Counted from the stretch's first letter, positions 17,681-25,458 are shown. The stretch is DNA of 51,583 nucleotides from Clostridiales bacterium (GCA_029010715.1 JAQXKZ010000047.1:1-51583), one strand, 5' to 3'. The notes: generated by a model not told the origin, from the letters alone. Translations and numbers: made by a program.

Positions 17681-18712
17681 TCAGCCTTTTCCTGTATCGT
17701 CCCCTGACCCTGCCGCGGCCGTTTCAGCCTCCGGTCCGCCGGAAATATGGTGCAGAGGTATCTGCGGCCCGTTGTCCTGCAGCGCGTAGTCCGGAGGCAG
17801 GATTATCATTTCCGGCTCCAGTACGGTTCCGGAATTTTCGTATACGGTCTTTCTTATGTGCATCATGAGGTCATATACATCGTGCGAGGTGGCTCCGCCG
17901 GTGTTGACGACAAAGCCCGCGTGCTTCTCCGAGACCTGCGCCCCGCCTATGCTGCAGCCTTTAAGACCGGCCTGATCTATGAGCGCCGCGGCGTAGCCGC
18001 CCTCGGGGCGCCTGAAGGCGCTTCCGGCCGACGGCAGATCCAGCGGCTGCTTTTCACGGCGGCGCTGGTTGAGCTCACGCATCTTTGCGGCTATCTCCTC
18101 GCCGCTTCCCTTCTTTAGACGGAACACCGCCGAAAGTATCACGCAGCCGGGCGTTTTCTGGAAGAAGCTGCTGCGGTAGCCGAAAGCGCAGTTGTCGTGC
18201 GGCATCTCATAGAGTCTCTGCTCCGGCAGATAGTAGAATACCACGCTCTCGACCGCGTCTTTCAGCTCGCCGTCGTAGGCGCCCGCGTTCATGATCACGC
18301 CGCCGCCGACGCTGCCGGGAATGCCGGATGCAAACTCGAGCCCCGTCAGGCCGTTCTGCTGCGCAAAGCCGGCAAGCTTTGCCAGAGATACGCCTGCCTC
18401 GGCATATATCGCGTCGTCGCCCATCATGAATATCTTTCCCAGCTTCGCCGTGCTGATGATGAACAGATCCTTCAGTCCCTCGTCCGGAAAAAGTATGTTC
18501 GTACCGTTTCCGAGAATGTAAGGGGCAAGGTGATGCTTTTTCAGGAGGTAGCATATCTTCGCCAGACTGCCCGTATCGGAGGGAACGGCGAGAGCTCTCA
18601 CGGGCCCGCCGATACGAAAGGAGCAGTGCTCCCTCATCGGCTCGTTCTCCATCAGTTCCAGCCCGGGCAGGGTCTGCTTTATCTCTGATACTGCGATTTC
18701 CAGATTTTTCAT
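17681..18712 (-). CDS. murB: UDP-N-acetylenolpyruvoylglucosamine reductase
   Basis: FAD/NADPH enzyme making UDP-MurNAc for peptidoglycan. Of 343 residues, the FAD-binding half carries HCSFRIGGP, GNGTNILF and SGIPGSVGGGVIMNAGAYDGE; the catalytic serine is in PSAGSAFRRPEG and the C-terminal catalytic glutamate lies in LEPEM. The last 30-35 residues are an Ala/Gly/Pro/acidic tail beyond the normal MurB end. GGGAGG precedes the ATG, 14 bases after hprK stops, so the genes are co-transcribed. Confidence 0.94.
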   Translation of the reverse strand: MKNLEIAVSEIKQTLPGLELMENEPMREHCSFRIGGPVRALAVPSDTGSLAKICYLLKKHHLAPYILGNGTNILFPDEGLKDLFIISTAKLGKIFMMGDDAIYAEAGVSLAKLAGFAQQNGLTGLEFASGIPGSVGGGVIMNAGAYDGELKDAVESVVFYYLPEQRLYEMPHDNCAFGYRSSFFQKTPGCVILSAVFRLKKGSGEEIAAKMRELNQRRREKQPLDLPSAGSAFRRPEGGYAAALIDQAGLKGCSIGGAQVSEKHAGFVVNTGGATSHDVYDLMMHIRKTVYENSGTVLEPEMIILPPDYALQDNGPQIPLHHISGGPEAETAAAGSGDDTGKG

Positions 18713-18726
18713 TGATTGCCTCCCAA

Positions 18727-19671
18727 TCAGATAAGGCCCCTGTCTATTGCCATGTCGTGCTCGGCAGCCAGAGCCTCCGCCGCGTTATAGCCCATCTTTT
18801 TCTGTCGGTTGTTCATTGCGGCCAGCTCCATTATCACCGCGAGGTTCCTGCCGGGACGCACCGGAATGGTGACCTGCGGCAGGTTGACGCCGAGAAAGCT
18901 GGCGGTTTCGTTTTCCAGGCCCAGACGGTCATAGGCTTTTCCTTCTTCCCAGGGCTCCATTTTCACGACGAGGTCAATGTTGGACTCCGGTTTGACCGCG
19001 CCCATGCCGTAGAGATGGCGCACGTTAATCACGCCTATGCCGCGCAGCTCCATATAATAGCGTATAAGCTCGGGCGCCGTACCTATAAGGGCGTCGCGGC
19101 TTATGCGTTTTACCTCGACCGCGTCGTCCGCAATGAGCCGGTGACCGCGTTTTATGAGTTCAAGCGCGGTTTCGCTTTTTCCTATGCCGCTGTCGCCGAT
19201 AAGCAGGAGCCCCTCGCCGTATACCTCGACCAGTACGCCGTGGGTGGTGAGTCGCGGAGCGAGATATTTCCTCAGCGAAGTGATTATATCTGCCTGAAAC
19301 TCGGAGGTGTCCTCCGTGGTTATGAATACGTTTCTGTCGTACTTGCAGGCCATGTCTATGCACTCGGGGAAGGCCGGGACATTGTGGCAGATGACCAGAC
19401 CCACTATATCATATTGCATGAAGCGCTCAAAGGTTTCCAGCCGCTGCCCGGAGGAGAGCGTGTCGAGATATGTGCTCTCAACGCGGCCCATGATCTGCAG
19501 ACGGTTCGGATCAAAATAGTTGTAGAAGCCGGTGAGCTGCATAGCCGGACGGTTCACGTCCGAGGTCGTCAGCATCGCGGTCTCGTAGTCCTTGGACAGG
19601 TGCAGGGGAGTGAGGCCGTGCTCGTCGGCAATGGTCTTCAGCTTGACCGAATAGTTGTTCTGATGGTGCAT
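18727..19671 (-). CDS. hprK: HPr kinase/phosphorylase
   Basis: Phosphorylates and dephosphorylates Ser46 of HPr, the signal for CcpA-mediated carbon catabolite repression. Walker A GDSGIGKS, the ELIKRGHRLIADDAV segment, the family signature ELRGIGVINV and the C-terminal NNRQKKMGYNAAE are all present. The frame extends to an ATG at 19704, but that lies at the predicted transcription start. The ATG at 19671 has GGAAAGGA seven bases before it and gives a normal 314-residue protein. First gene of the hprK-murB-rapZ-whiA-dnaE operon. Confidence 0.93.
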   Translation of the reverse strand: MHHQNNYSVKLKTIADEHGLTPLHLSKDYETAMLTTSDVNRPAMQLTGFYNYFDPNRLQIMGRVESTYLDTLSSGQRLETFERFMQYDIVGLVICHNVPAFPECIDMACKYDRNVFITTEDTSEFQADIITSLRKYLAPRLTTHGVLVEVYGEGLLLIGDSGIGKSETALELIKRGHRLIADDAVEVKRISRDALIGTAPELIRYYMELRGIGVINVRHLYGMGAVKPESNIDLVVKMEPWEEGKAYDRLGLENETASFLGVNLPQVTIPVRPGRNLAVIMELAAMNNRQKKMGYNAAEALAAEHDMAIDRGLI

Positions 19672-19710
19672 ATGCATATCCTTTCCGCAGACAAAATTAC
19701 TCATTTTTAT

Positions 19711-19739
19711 ATTTTAACCATTTCCGGCGGATTTGGCAA
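19711..19739 (-). promoter_or_regulatory. Promoter of the hprK-murB-rapZ-whiA-dnaE operon
   Basis: On the minus strand TTGCCA (19734-19739), a 17-bp spacer and TAAAAT (19711-19716). Transcription would start at about 19704. Confidence 0.65.
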
Positions 19740-19800
19740 TAGCCTTTGCGCCCGGCTGACGTGTTCCGCCAGAGCCCTCCATATGTATCCTCTTTGTCTA

Positions 19801-19829
19801 TTGACAGCATATACCGCAGCGTGTATAAT
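19801..19829 (+). promoter_or_regulatory. Consensus promoter of the leader peptide-cysE unit
   Basis: TTGACA (19801-19806), exactly 17 bp, TATAAT (19824-19829): full agreement with the vegetative consensus. So strong a promoter for a biosynthetic gene implies control after initiation, in line with the leader ORF. Confidence 0.85.
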
Positions 19830-19863
19830 AACCTACAGCGTTTATAGGAATTAGGGAGAGCCA

Positions 19864-19983
19864 ATGGATACGATACTTGCCGCCCTTTTTGAGTGCCGAT
19901 GTTGCCGTCCCTGCTGTGAAACGGTAATAAAAAGCCTACCCGCGCCGAGCGCGGGCTGCTTCGGATCAGAAAGGACGTTATAA
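19864..19983 (+). CDS. Cysteine-rich leader peptide of cysE (39 residues)
   Basis: AGGGAG (19853-19858) precedes an ATG opening a 39-codon frame that ends with TAA at 19981-19983, two bases before the cysE start. Residues 11-18 read CRCCRPCC, five Cys codons in eight, with a sixth at position 32. A run of codons for the pathway's end product just after a strong promoter is the hallmark of an attenuation leader. The peptide itself probably has no function once made. Its 3' end contains the cysE ribosome-binding site, so its translation and that of cysE must interact. I found no T-box motif in this leader. The ORF is plain in the sequence; the regulatory role is inferred. Confidence 0.72.
   Translation: MDTILAALFECRCCRPCCETVIKSLPAPSAGCFGSERTL
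19906..19977 (+). promoter_or_regulatory. Possible alternative RNA pairings in the cysE leader
   Basis: CGTCC (19906-19910), inside the Cys codon run, is complementary to GGACG (19973-19977), which overlaps the cysE Shine-Dalgarno AAAGGA. Between them a GC-rich stem CCCGCGC/GCGCGGG can form (about 19940-19956), and TGCCGT/ACGGTA can pair around Cys codons 17-18. A ribosome paused on the Cys codons would mask CGTCC and free the ribosome-binding site. There is no T run, so translational rather than transcriptional attenuation is favoured. Confidence 0.4.
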
Positions 19984-19985
19984 TT

Positions 19986-20627
19986 ATGTTTAAAGACCTC
20001 AGGGAGACCGTAGAAGCTTATAAAGCGAGGGATCCCGCCGCGCGCAGTACCCTGGAGGTGCTGCTGCTTTACCCGGGCATCAAGGCCGTGCGCAGCCACA
20101 GGCGCGCACACTGGTGCTATACGCACGGACTGAAGTTCCTTGCGCGCCTGATATCCCAGCGCAGCCGCCATCGCACGGGCATAGAGATACACCCCGGAGC
20201 CAAGATCGGCCGCCGCCTTGTTATCGACCACGGTATGGGCATCGTCATAGGCGAGACCGCCGAGATCGGCGACGACTGCCTCATCTACCACGGAGTTACA
20301 CTCGGCGGTACCGGCAAGGACGTCGGCAAGCGCCATCCGACCATCGGCAACAATGTGCTCATCGGCACCGGCGCCAAGGTGCTCGGCCCCTTTAAGGTCG
20401 GCGATAACAGCCGTATCGCGGCCAACTCCGTCGTCCTCAGCGAGATACCGCCAAACAGCACCGCCGTAGGCGTTCCTGCCAAGGTCGTCCGCATTGTCGG
20501 ACAAAAGACCGACTTCGCCGGAGAGGTCGATCAGGTCAACGTGACCGACCCGGTATGGCAGGAGCTTGCAGGCTTAAGAAAGGAAGTAGAGGAACTGCAG
20601 AGGCAGCTTGACATAAAAAACGGATAA
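19986..20627 (+). CDS. cysE: Serine O-acetyltransferase
   Basis: Acetylates serine with acetyl-CoA, the committed step to cysteine. The 213 residues are the compact Firmicutes form: a short helical N-terminus, then a left-handed beta-helix of hexapeptide repeats with the catalytic DHGMGIVIGE and HGVTLGG signatures (His in DHGMG and YHGV), ending in a coiled-coil-like tail (ELAGLRKEVEELQRQL). AAAGGA lies 11 bases before the ATG, inside the leader ORF. cysK and cysS are not adjacent. Confidence 0.95.
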   Translation: MFKDLRETVEAYKARDPAARSTLEVLLLYPGIKAVRSHRRAHWCYTHGLKFLARLISQRSRHRTGIEIHPGAKIGRRLVIDHGMGIVIGETAEIGDDCLIYHGVTLGGTGKDVGKRHPTIGNNVLIGTGAKVLGPFKVGDNSRIAANSVVLSEIPPNSTAVGVPAKVVRIVGQKTDFAGEVDQVNVTDPVWQELAGLRKEVEELQRQLDIKNG

Positions 20628-20636
20628 GATAAAGGA

Positions 20637-20680
20637 ATATCCCGGCGAAGCGCGCTTCATGGCGCGGTTCGCCGGGATAT
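20637..20680. terminator. Hairpin between cysE and the LRR gene
   Basis: A 13-bp perfect outer stem (20637-20649 with 20668-20680) with an inner CGCG/CGCG stem. The T tract is poor on the plus strand (CCGTTTACGG) and moderate on the minus strand (TCCTTTATC). Position between convergent genes suggests a bidirectional terminator. Confidence 0.6.
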
Positions 20681-20695
20681 CCGTTTACGGAGAGA

Positions 20696-21391
20696 TTATT
20701 TCAGTGTTCCGGAGGCAACAATGTCGCCGCTGTTTTTTTGCGCAGCGCCGTCGATTTTGCTGACGTAAATGTTGGCGTCCAGCAGGCGCTTGTTATAGGA
20801 ACCGATCTCAATATCCTCCCACTCGCCGGAAGTGCCGCTGAAATATACATCCTTGAGCGCCTTGCAGCCGTTGAAAGCGCTGTAGCCTATTTCAGTGACG
20901 GTGCCGGGAATGGATATCTCCTCAAGTGCGGAGCAGCAGTTGAATGCGGCCTCGCCTATCTCGGTAACTCCGTCGGGAATAACGATGCTTTTCAGAGACT
21001 CGCAGTGGTCAAAGGTCTGGTCGGCAATTTCCGTCAGCCCGTCCGGAAGCTCAACGTCCTTGAGCCTGCCGCAGCGGAAGAAGGCGGCGCTGCCGATACT
21101 CTCAACAGAGTCGGGGATGGAAACGCTTTTCAGCTCGAAGCAGTACTCGAAGGATTCGCTGCCTATGTGGGTGATGCCGTCCTCAATAACGACGGCTTTT
21201 ATCTCGTCGGTATATTTGTCCCATGGCGCAACGGTTTCGTGATAATCGGGCATTTCGCCTTTTCCGGAAATGGTGAGAGTGCCCTGCTTGTACAGCGTCC
21301 AGCTGAGCGAATCGCCGTCCGCGAACGCGCACAGGCCGGGAAGCGAAAGAAGCAGAGCAAGGACTATTGCCAGAGACAGAAGTTTTTTCAT
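20696..21391 (-). CDS. Secreted leucine-rich-repeat protein (BspA/LRR_5 type)
   Basis: A 231-residue protein with a cleavable signal peptide (MKKLLSLAIVLALLLSLPGLCAFA) and at least five 23-residue repeats of the BspA/Treponema pallidum type (pattern LxxVxIPDxVxxIGxxAFxxCxxL) from about residue 70 to 185. Such proteins are exported and often mediate binding to surfaces or other cells. No cell-wall anchor, lipobox or dockerin is seen, so it is probably released. The ATG at 21391 has GGAGGG before it; the frame could extend eight codons further. Substrate unknown. Confidence 0.85.
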   Translation of the reverse strand: MKKLLSLAIVLALLLSLPGLCAFADGDSLSWTLYKQGTLTISGKGEMPDYHETVAPWDKYTDEIKAVVIEDGITHIGSESFEYCFELKSVSIPDSVESIGSAAFFRCGRLKDVELPDGLTEIADQTFDHCESLKSIVIPDGVTEIGEAAFNCCSALEEISIPGTVTEIGYSAFNGCKALKDVYFSGTSGEWEDIEIGSYNKRLLDANIYVSKIDGAAQKNSGDIVASGTLK

Positions 21392-21515
21392 GCCGGACCC
21401 TCCTGTTGTCAACATTTAAAAGACATGATGTCATGCATCTATAAAAATAATTATATATACGCCGTAAGGGCAAGTCAATACAGTACGCGCAGGCAAAAAA
21501 ATTTATATCCAGTTC

Positions 21516-21544
21516 TTGACAAATATATATCTTGGTGATATCAT
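21516..21544 (+). promoter_or_regulatory. Promoter of the SPFH-RHH-ABC operon
   Basis: TTGACA (21516-21521), 17 bp, TATCAT (21539-21544). The -10 lies inside the first of two TGATATCA palindromes. Confidence 0.7.
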
Positions 21545-21554
21545 TTTGATATCA
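21536..21554 (+). promoter_or_regulatory. Tandem TGATATCA palindromes, probable operator
   Basis: Two identical 8-bp palindromes (21536-21543 and 21547-21554) have centres 11 bp apart, about one helical turn, over the -10 and start site. Dimers of ribbon-helix-helix repressors bind side by side with such spacing, and a protein of that class is the second gene of this operon, so autorepression is likely. Confidence 0.6.
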
Positions 21555-21573
21555 AAAAACGGAGGTAACAAAA

Positions 21574-22608
21574 ATGACCGAAAAGATAATCAATAATCAT
21601 AAAAACGGTATGCTTGTCATGCTGCTGACCGTCCTGCTGTATTGCGGGTCGATCGCCGCCATGATATTCGGAGGAATAATGATGGATGACGGCCGCAGTC
21701 CCGCTCTGTTCATCGTCGCGCTTGTCTGGGTGTGCATCGGCTGGTTTCCGTTCCTTGGCCTGAAGGTCATCAAGCCCCAGGAGGCTCTGGTCCTGACGCT
21801 TTTCGGCAAATACATAGGCACTCTCAAGGGCGAAGGCTTCTATTTTGTCAATCCCTTCTGCACCGGCGTCAACCCCGCGGCCAATACCCGTCTCAGCCAG
21901 AGCGGCGATGTTGACAGCGCAAACGGCGGAACGCTGACACTGGCCGCGCTTGCCGGGAGCAATCCCGTAAGCGCAAGCGCAAAGGATGCGCAGGGCAAGA
22001 AGATGTCCCTGAAGGTCATGACGCTCTCAAACGCCCGCCAGAAGATAAACGACTGTCTCGGCAATCCCGTCGAGATAGGTATCGCCGTAATGTGGCGCGT
22101 CGTGGACACGGCCAAGGCCGCCTTCAATGTGGATAACTATAAGGAGTACCTGTCGCTCCAGTGTGACAGCGCCCTGCGCAATATCGTGCGCATATACCCC
22201 TATGATGTGGCTCCCGGCATAGACACGACCGGTGACGGTCAGGCCGACGAGGGCAGTCTCAGAGGCTCCAGCGAGACTGTGGCACGCCGCATCCGTGATG
22301 AGATACAGCTCAAGGTCTCCGACGCGGGCATTGAAGTCCTGGAGGCGCGCATCACCTATCTCGCATATGCCCCCGAAATCGCGGCGGTCATGCTTCAGCG
22401 CCAGCAAGCGTCCGCTATCATCGACGCGCGCAAAATGATCGTCGACGGGGCGGTCGGCATGGTCGAGATGGCTCTTCAGCGCCTGAACGAGAGCGGCATG
22501 GTCGAGCTCGACGAGGAGCGCAAGGCCGCCATGGTCTCCAATCTTCTTGTGGTGCTCTGCGGCAACCGCGACGCACAGCCCATCGTGAACTCCGGCAGCC
22601 TCTACTGA
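21574..22608 (+). CDS. SPFH/Band 7 domain membrane protein
   Basis: A 344-residue protein with two hydrophobic segments (about 12-36 and 44-64) and then an SPFH (stomatin/prohibitin/flotillin) domain: VIKPQEALVLTLFGKYIGTL, GFYFVNPF, NPVEIGIAVMWRVVDTAKA and the later VSDAGIEVLEARITYLAYAPEIAAVML. SPFH proteins form membrane-bound oligomers and organise membrane microdomains or recruit partners. GGAGG precedes the ATG. It heads a four-gene operon with a DNA-binding protein and an ABC exporter; a role in membrane stress is inferred only from the family. Confidence 0.9.
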   Translation: MTEKIINNHKNGMLVMLLTVLLYCGSIAAMIFGGIMMDDGRSPALFIVALVWVCIGWFPFLGLKVIKPQEALVLTLFGKYIGTLKGEGFYFVNPFCTGVNPAANTRLSQSGDVDSANGGTLTLAALAGSNPVSASAKDAQGKKMSLKVMTLSNARQKINDCLGNPVEIGIAVMWRVVDTAKAAFNVDNYKEYLSLQCDSALRNIVRIYPYDVAPGIDTTGDGQADEGSLRGSSETVARRIRDEIQLKVSDAGIEVLEARITYLAYAPEIAAVMLQRQQASAIIDARKMIVDGAVGMVEMALQRLNESGMVELDEERKAAMVSNLLVVLCGNRDAQPIVNSGSLY

Positions 22609-22611
22609 GAA

Positions 22612-22815
22612 ATGGCCGAAAACACAAAAAAACAGGTCCCACTGCGCCTGTCTCCCAAGCTGTATGACGCAATAGCCGCCTGGGCGGAAGACGACTTCCG
22701 CTCGATAAACGGTCAGATCGAGTATCTGCTTACCGAGTGCGTCAAGCAAAGAAAAAAGAACGGCAAGTACGTCTCGGACACCATCGACGAGCCCATAGAG
22801 CTGAATATAGAATAA
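22612..22815 (+). CDS. Arc-like ribbon-helix-helix DNA-binding protein
   Basis: A 67-residue protein whose first 45 residues match the Arc/MetJ ribbon-helix-helix pattern: a beta-strand QVPLRLSPKLYDAIAAWA, helix, then DDFRSINGQIEYLLTECVKQ. RHH proteins bind DNA as dimers through the beta-ribbon. It starts three bases after the SPFH stop without a clear ribosome-binding site, so is translationally coupled. The tandem palindromes at the operon promoter are its likely target. The acidic tail (residues 55-67) is beyond the fold. Confidence 0.85.
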   Translation: MAENTKKQVPLRLSPKLYDAIAAWAEDDFRSINGQIEYLLTECVKQRKKNGKYVSDTIDEPIELNIE

Positions 22816-22835
22816 TTTGAAATGAGGACTGCACA

Positions 22836-23549
22836 ATGCTGAAAATAGAGCACCTGACAAAAACCTACGGCGATAAAAAGGCTGTCGACGATCTCAGCCT
22901 GCATATAGAGCCGGGCGAGATATACGGCTTTATCGGCCATAACGGCGCCGGCAAGACCACGACCATCAAGGCCTGCGCCGGGATACTGCAGTTTGACGCC
23001 GGCAGCATATATATCGACGGTATGGACGTCTCGAAGGAGCCGCTGAAATGCAAGCAGATACTCGCCTATATTCCGGATAACCCCGATCTCTACGGGTTTC
23101 TCAGCGGGATAAAATATCTCAACTTTGTCGCCGATATTTTCGGAGTCAGCGCCGCCGACCGGCAGGAGCGCATAAAAAAATATGCCGATCTGTTCGGTCT
23201 GACCGACGACCTTGCGCAGCCGGTCTCCGCCTACTCCCATGGTATGAAGCAGAAGCTCGCGATCATTTCGGCGTGGCTGCACGCGCCGAAGCTCATAATC
23301 ATGGATGAGCCCTTCGTCGGCCTCGACCCGAAGGCCGCCCACCTGCTCAAGGGCATGATGGCCGAGCACTGTGCCTCCGGCGGCGCGATCTTCTTCTCCA
23401 CTCACGTTCTGGAGGTCGCCGAGAAGCTCTGTGATAAGGTCGCGATTATAAAGGAAGGACGTCTTGTGGCCTGCGGTACTATGGAAGATGTCAAGGGTAC
23501 GGCCTCGCTCGAAGAGGTGTTCCTGGAACTGGAGGGCGACGATGCTTAA
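22836..23549 (+). CDS. ABC transporter ATP-binding protein
   Basis: A 237-residue ATPase with Walker A GHNGAGKTT, a Q-loop, the signature written here as YSHGMKQK, Walker B LIIMDEPFVGLD and a switch His in FFSTHVLEVAEKLCDKV. It pairs with the overlapping permease gene to form an exporter of the ABC-2/bacitracin-export style. GAGG lies before the ATG. Its stop overlaps the permease start by eight bases. The substrate cannot be told. Confidence 0.93.
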   Translation: MLKIEHLTKTYGDKKAVDDLSLHIEPGEIYGFIGHNGAGKTTTIKACAGILQFDAGSIYIDGMDVSKEPLKCKQILAYIPDNPDLYGFLSGIKYLNFVADIFGVSAADRQERIKKYADLFGLTDDLAQPVSAYSHGMKQKLAIISAWLHAPKLIIMDEPFVGLDPKAAHLLKGMMAEHCASGGAIFFSTHVLEVAEKLCDKVAIIKEGRLVACGTMEDVKGTASLEEVFLELEGDDA

Positions 23550-25131
23550 AACTCTCGTCGGCGTGCGTCTTGCGGCGCTGCGCAGCTGGTTTACCGGAGC
23601 TGCGCGGTCAAAAAAGACCCAGTCGAAGGCTAAGCTGTTCGCGTTCACCCTGCTTATGCTGTATGCGCTGGCCTCTCTGGGCTTTGCTTTCTGGCACTAT
23701 CTGTCGGTAATGAGCGCCTCATTTTTTGAAGCCGGCCTTGCTTGGCTGTACTGGGCCGTCGTCGCCTTATCCGACTTCTCGCTGATGTTCATCGGCACGG
23801 TGTTCTTCGCCAAGGCTCAGCTGTATGAGGCGAAGGATAACGAGCTGCTGCTGAGCATGCCGGTCAAACCCTCGGCCATACTCGTGAGCCGCCTTGTTAT
23901 GCTGCTTGTCATATCCGCCGTTTTCTCCCTGCCCGTGCTGATACCGGCGGCGTATGTAGGCTGGAGCGCCGCCGCCCCGGGCGTATATGGAGTCGCGGCC
24001 TTCCTGCTTGTTTTCCTGCTGCTGCCGTTTTTCGCCCTGTCTGCCGCGGCGCTGTTCGGCTGGCTGCTGAGCCTTCTGAGCGCGCGCGTAAAGAACAAAT
24101 CTCTCTTCGGAACAATTGCCTGCGTCGCCGCCATGCTTGCCTATTCGTATTTCATCGCCCGGCTCAACAGCTCCATGATGGAAGGCGTGGACTATGCGCA
24201 GGGAATCTCCGGCGCTCTGGGCGGAATTGTCCCCCTGTACTGGATCGGCAGCGCCGTTGCCGGCAGCGCCGGATATCTTGCGCTGGTCTGCCTGATCTTT
24301 ACCGGCACGAGCGCCGCCGCATACTGCATACTCTCTGTGACCTTTATCCGCACGGCTACTGCGCAACGCGGATTTGCCAGAGCAAAGTACGTCGAGCGCT
24401 CGGCAAAGACGGCCTCGCCGGACACGGCGCTGCTCCGCCGTGAGCTTGCCTGCCTCTGCTCAAGCTCGGCCTATATGGTCAACTGCGGACTGGGCCTGCT
24501 GATGACTGCCGTCGCCGCGGCGGCGCTTGTGATAAAGCGCGCCGAGGTCCACGAACTGCTTGCCTCGGCCCCGGAGCTTGCCGTCTATGCCCCGTCCGCC
24601 CTGACCCTTGCGCTCTGCCTGCTCGCGGCCATGAATTTCTTCAGCGCGCCTGCCGTATCGCTTGAAGGCAAGAGCATATGGATCGCCCAGTCGCTCCCGG
24701 TGGACACAAAGCGGATACTCCGCTCCAAGCTGAAGATGCACATATATATCTGCGCCCCGGTGACGCTGCTTGCGAGTCTCATTTGCTCGGCTGTGCTCGG
24801 CCTGGGAGCCGTGCAGACTGTGCTTGTCGTCGTCCAGCCGCTGGTTTTCACGGTGTTTATGGCCCTGCTCGGCCTGACGGAAAACCTGCGCCATCCCAAT
24901 CTTGACTGGATAAACGAGACGCAGGCTGTAAAAACCGGCTTCGGCCTGCTCTTTACGATGCTGATAAGCTGGGCGGTAATCGCGCTTCTGGTCCTGCTCC
25001 TCATCTTCACCGGCTCTGCCGGCGGTGGGATTCTGACAGGCGCCGTTTCCACCGCCGTTATGGTGTTCGTGTGCCTGCTCATGTACAGGTGGCTTATGAA
25101 TAAAGGAGTAAAACTGTACAGAGCGCTGTAA
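23542..25131 (+). CDS. ABC transporter permease
   Basis: A 529-residue integral membrane protein with roughly 12 hydrophobic segments, encoded directly after the ATPase; the ATG at 23542 lies within the last codons of the ATPase gene and has GGAGGG before it, so longer upstream starts are rejected. The layout (no conserved EAA loop, long pairs of helices, large cytoplasmic DTALLRRELACL region near residue 300) is that of ABC-2-like export permeases found with stand-alone ATPases in Clostridia. It is the last gene of the SPFH operon. Confidence 0.85.
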   Translation: MLKTLVGVRLAALRSWFTGAARSKKTQSKAKLFAFTLLMLYALASLGFAFWHYLSVMSASFFEAGLAWLYWAVVALSDFSLMFIGTVFFAKAQLYEAKDNELLLSMPVKPSAILVSRLVMLLVISAVFSLPVLIPAAYVGWSAAAPGVYGVAAFLLVFLLLPFFALSAAALFGWLLSLLSARVKNKSLFGTIACVAAMLAYSYFIARLNSSMMEGVDYAQGISGALGGIVPLYWIGSAVAGSAGYLALVCLIFTGTSAAAYCILSVTFIRTATAQRGFARAKYVERSAKTASPDTALLRRELACLCSSSAYMVNCGLGLLMTAVAAAALVIKRAEVHELLASAPELAVYAPSALTLALCLLAAMNFFSAPAVSLEGKSIWIAQSLPVDTKRILRSKLKMHIYICAPVTLLASLICSAVLGLGAVQTVLVVVQPLVFTVFMALLGLTENLRHPNLDWINETQAVKTGFGLLFTMLISWAVIALLVLLLIFTGSAGGGILTGAVSTAVMVFVCLLMYRWLMNKGVKLYRAL

Positions 25132-25247
25132 ATTCAAGGCGGAGCGTATGATCCGCCCCGGGCGTCTGCCGCTGCGGTGCGGCCGCGAACTTTATATGCC
25201 GCGGCTTCATCGAATATTCAAGCGTTCTGTCAATAACGCCGTCCGCT

Positions 25248-25279
25248 AAAGCCTCTCCCGGTACAGGGAGAGGCTTTTT
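25248..25279 (+). terminator. Terminator of the SPFH-RHH-ABC operon
   Basis: AAAGCCTCTCCC (25248-25259) pairs with GGGAGAGGCTTT (25266-25277), loop of six, followed by a T run to 25279. Confidence 0.88.
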
Positions 25280-25302
25280 GCTGTCTGCCGGGAAAAACCG
25301 TC

Positions 25303-25319
25303 TTAACAGGGTGTTAAAA
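25303..25319 (+). promoter_or_regulatory. PhoB/OmpR-like box, upstream copy
   Basis: TTAACA-N5-TTAAAA, a direct repeat with 11-bp period, also readable as the dyad TTAACA-N3-TGTTAA (25303-25317). It lies about 80 bp upstream of the antiporter promoter. The half-site and spacing resemble Pho boxes. Confidence 0.45.
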
Positions 25320-25340
25320 ATGCTTTATGGGAATGATGAC

Positions 25341-25350
25341 TTGTGCACAA
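25341..25350. promoter_or_regulatory. TTGTGCACAA palindrome
   Basis: A 10-bp palindrome upstream of the antiporter promoter; its core TGTGCACA recurs at 25462-25469 (CTGTGCACAG, 25461-25470) just before the first gene. Possible operator pair; the binding protein is unknown. Confidence 0.35.
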
Positions 25351-25400
25351 AAAGCGCGTCGTACCGAGTCAAATGATACATATATACGCACAAAAATGTC

Positions 25401-25429
25401 TTGAAAGGTATATAGGGGCATGTTATACT
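25401..25429 (+). promoter_or_regulatory. Promoter of the antiporter operon
   Basis: TTGAAA (25401-25406), 17 bp, TATACT (25424-25429), giving a leader of about 45 nt that contains the second TTAACA box and the second TGTGCACA palindrome. Confidence 0.7.
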
Positions 25430-25441
25430 GTGAAAGAAACC

Positions 25442-25458
25442 TTAACATACTGTTAAAA
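25442..25458 (+). promoter_or_regulatory. PhoB/OmpR-like box, downstream copy
   Basis: TTAACA-N5-TTAAAA again, with the same dyad TTAACA-N3-TGTTAA (25442-25456). It sits at about +6 to +22 relative to the predicted start, where a bound regulator would repress. Confidence 0.45.

Noticed and set aside
19830-19985. T-box or other riboswitch before cysE
   Set aside because: No TGGNACCGCG-like T-box sequence, no specifier stem and no terminator T run; the Cys-rich ORF explains the leader better.
19851-20504. 217-codon open frame on the minus strand
   Set aside because: Antisense to cysE and its leader, with no motif or ribosome-binding site.
25303-25317. Rex (redox) operator at TTAACA-N3-TGTTAA
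   Set aside because: Rex sites have the half-sites in the other orientation (TTGTTAA...TTAACAA); the N5 direct-repeat reading fits an OmpR-family site better.
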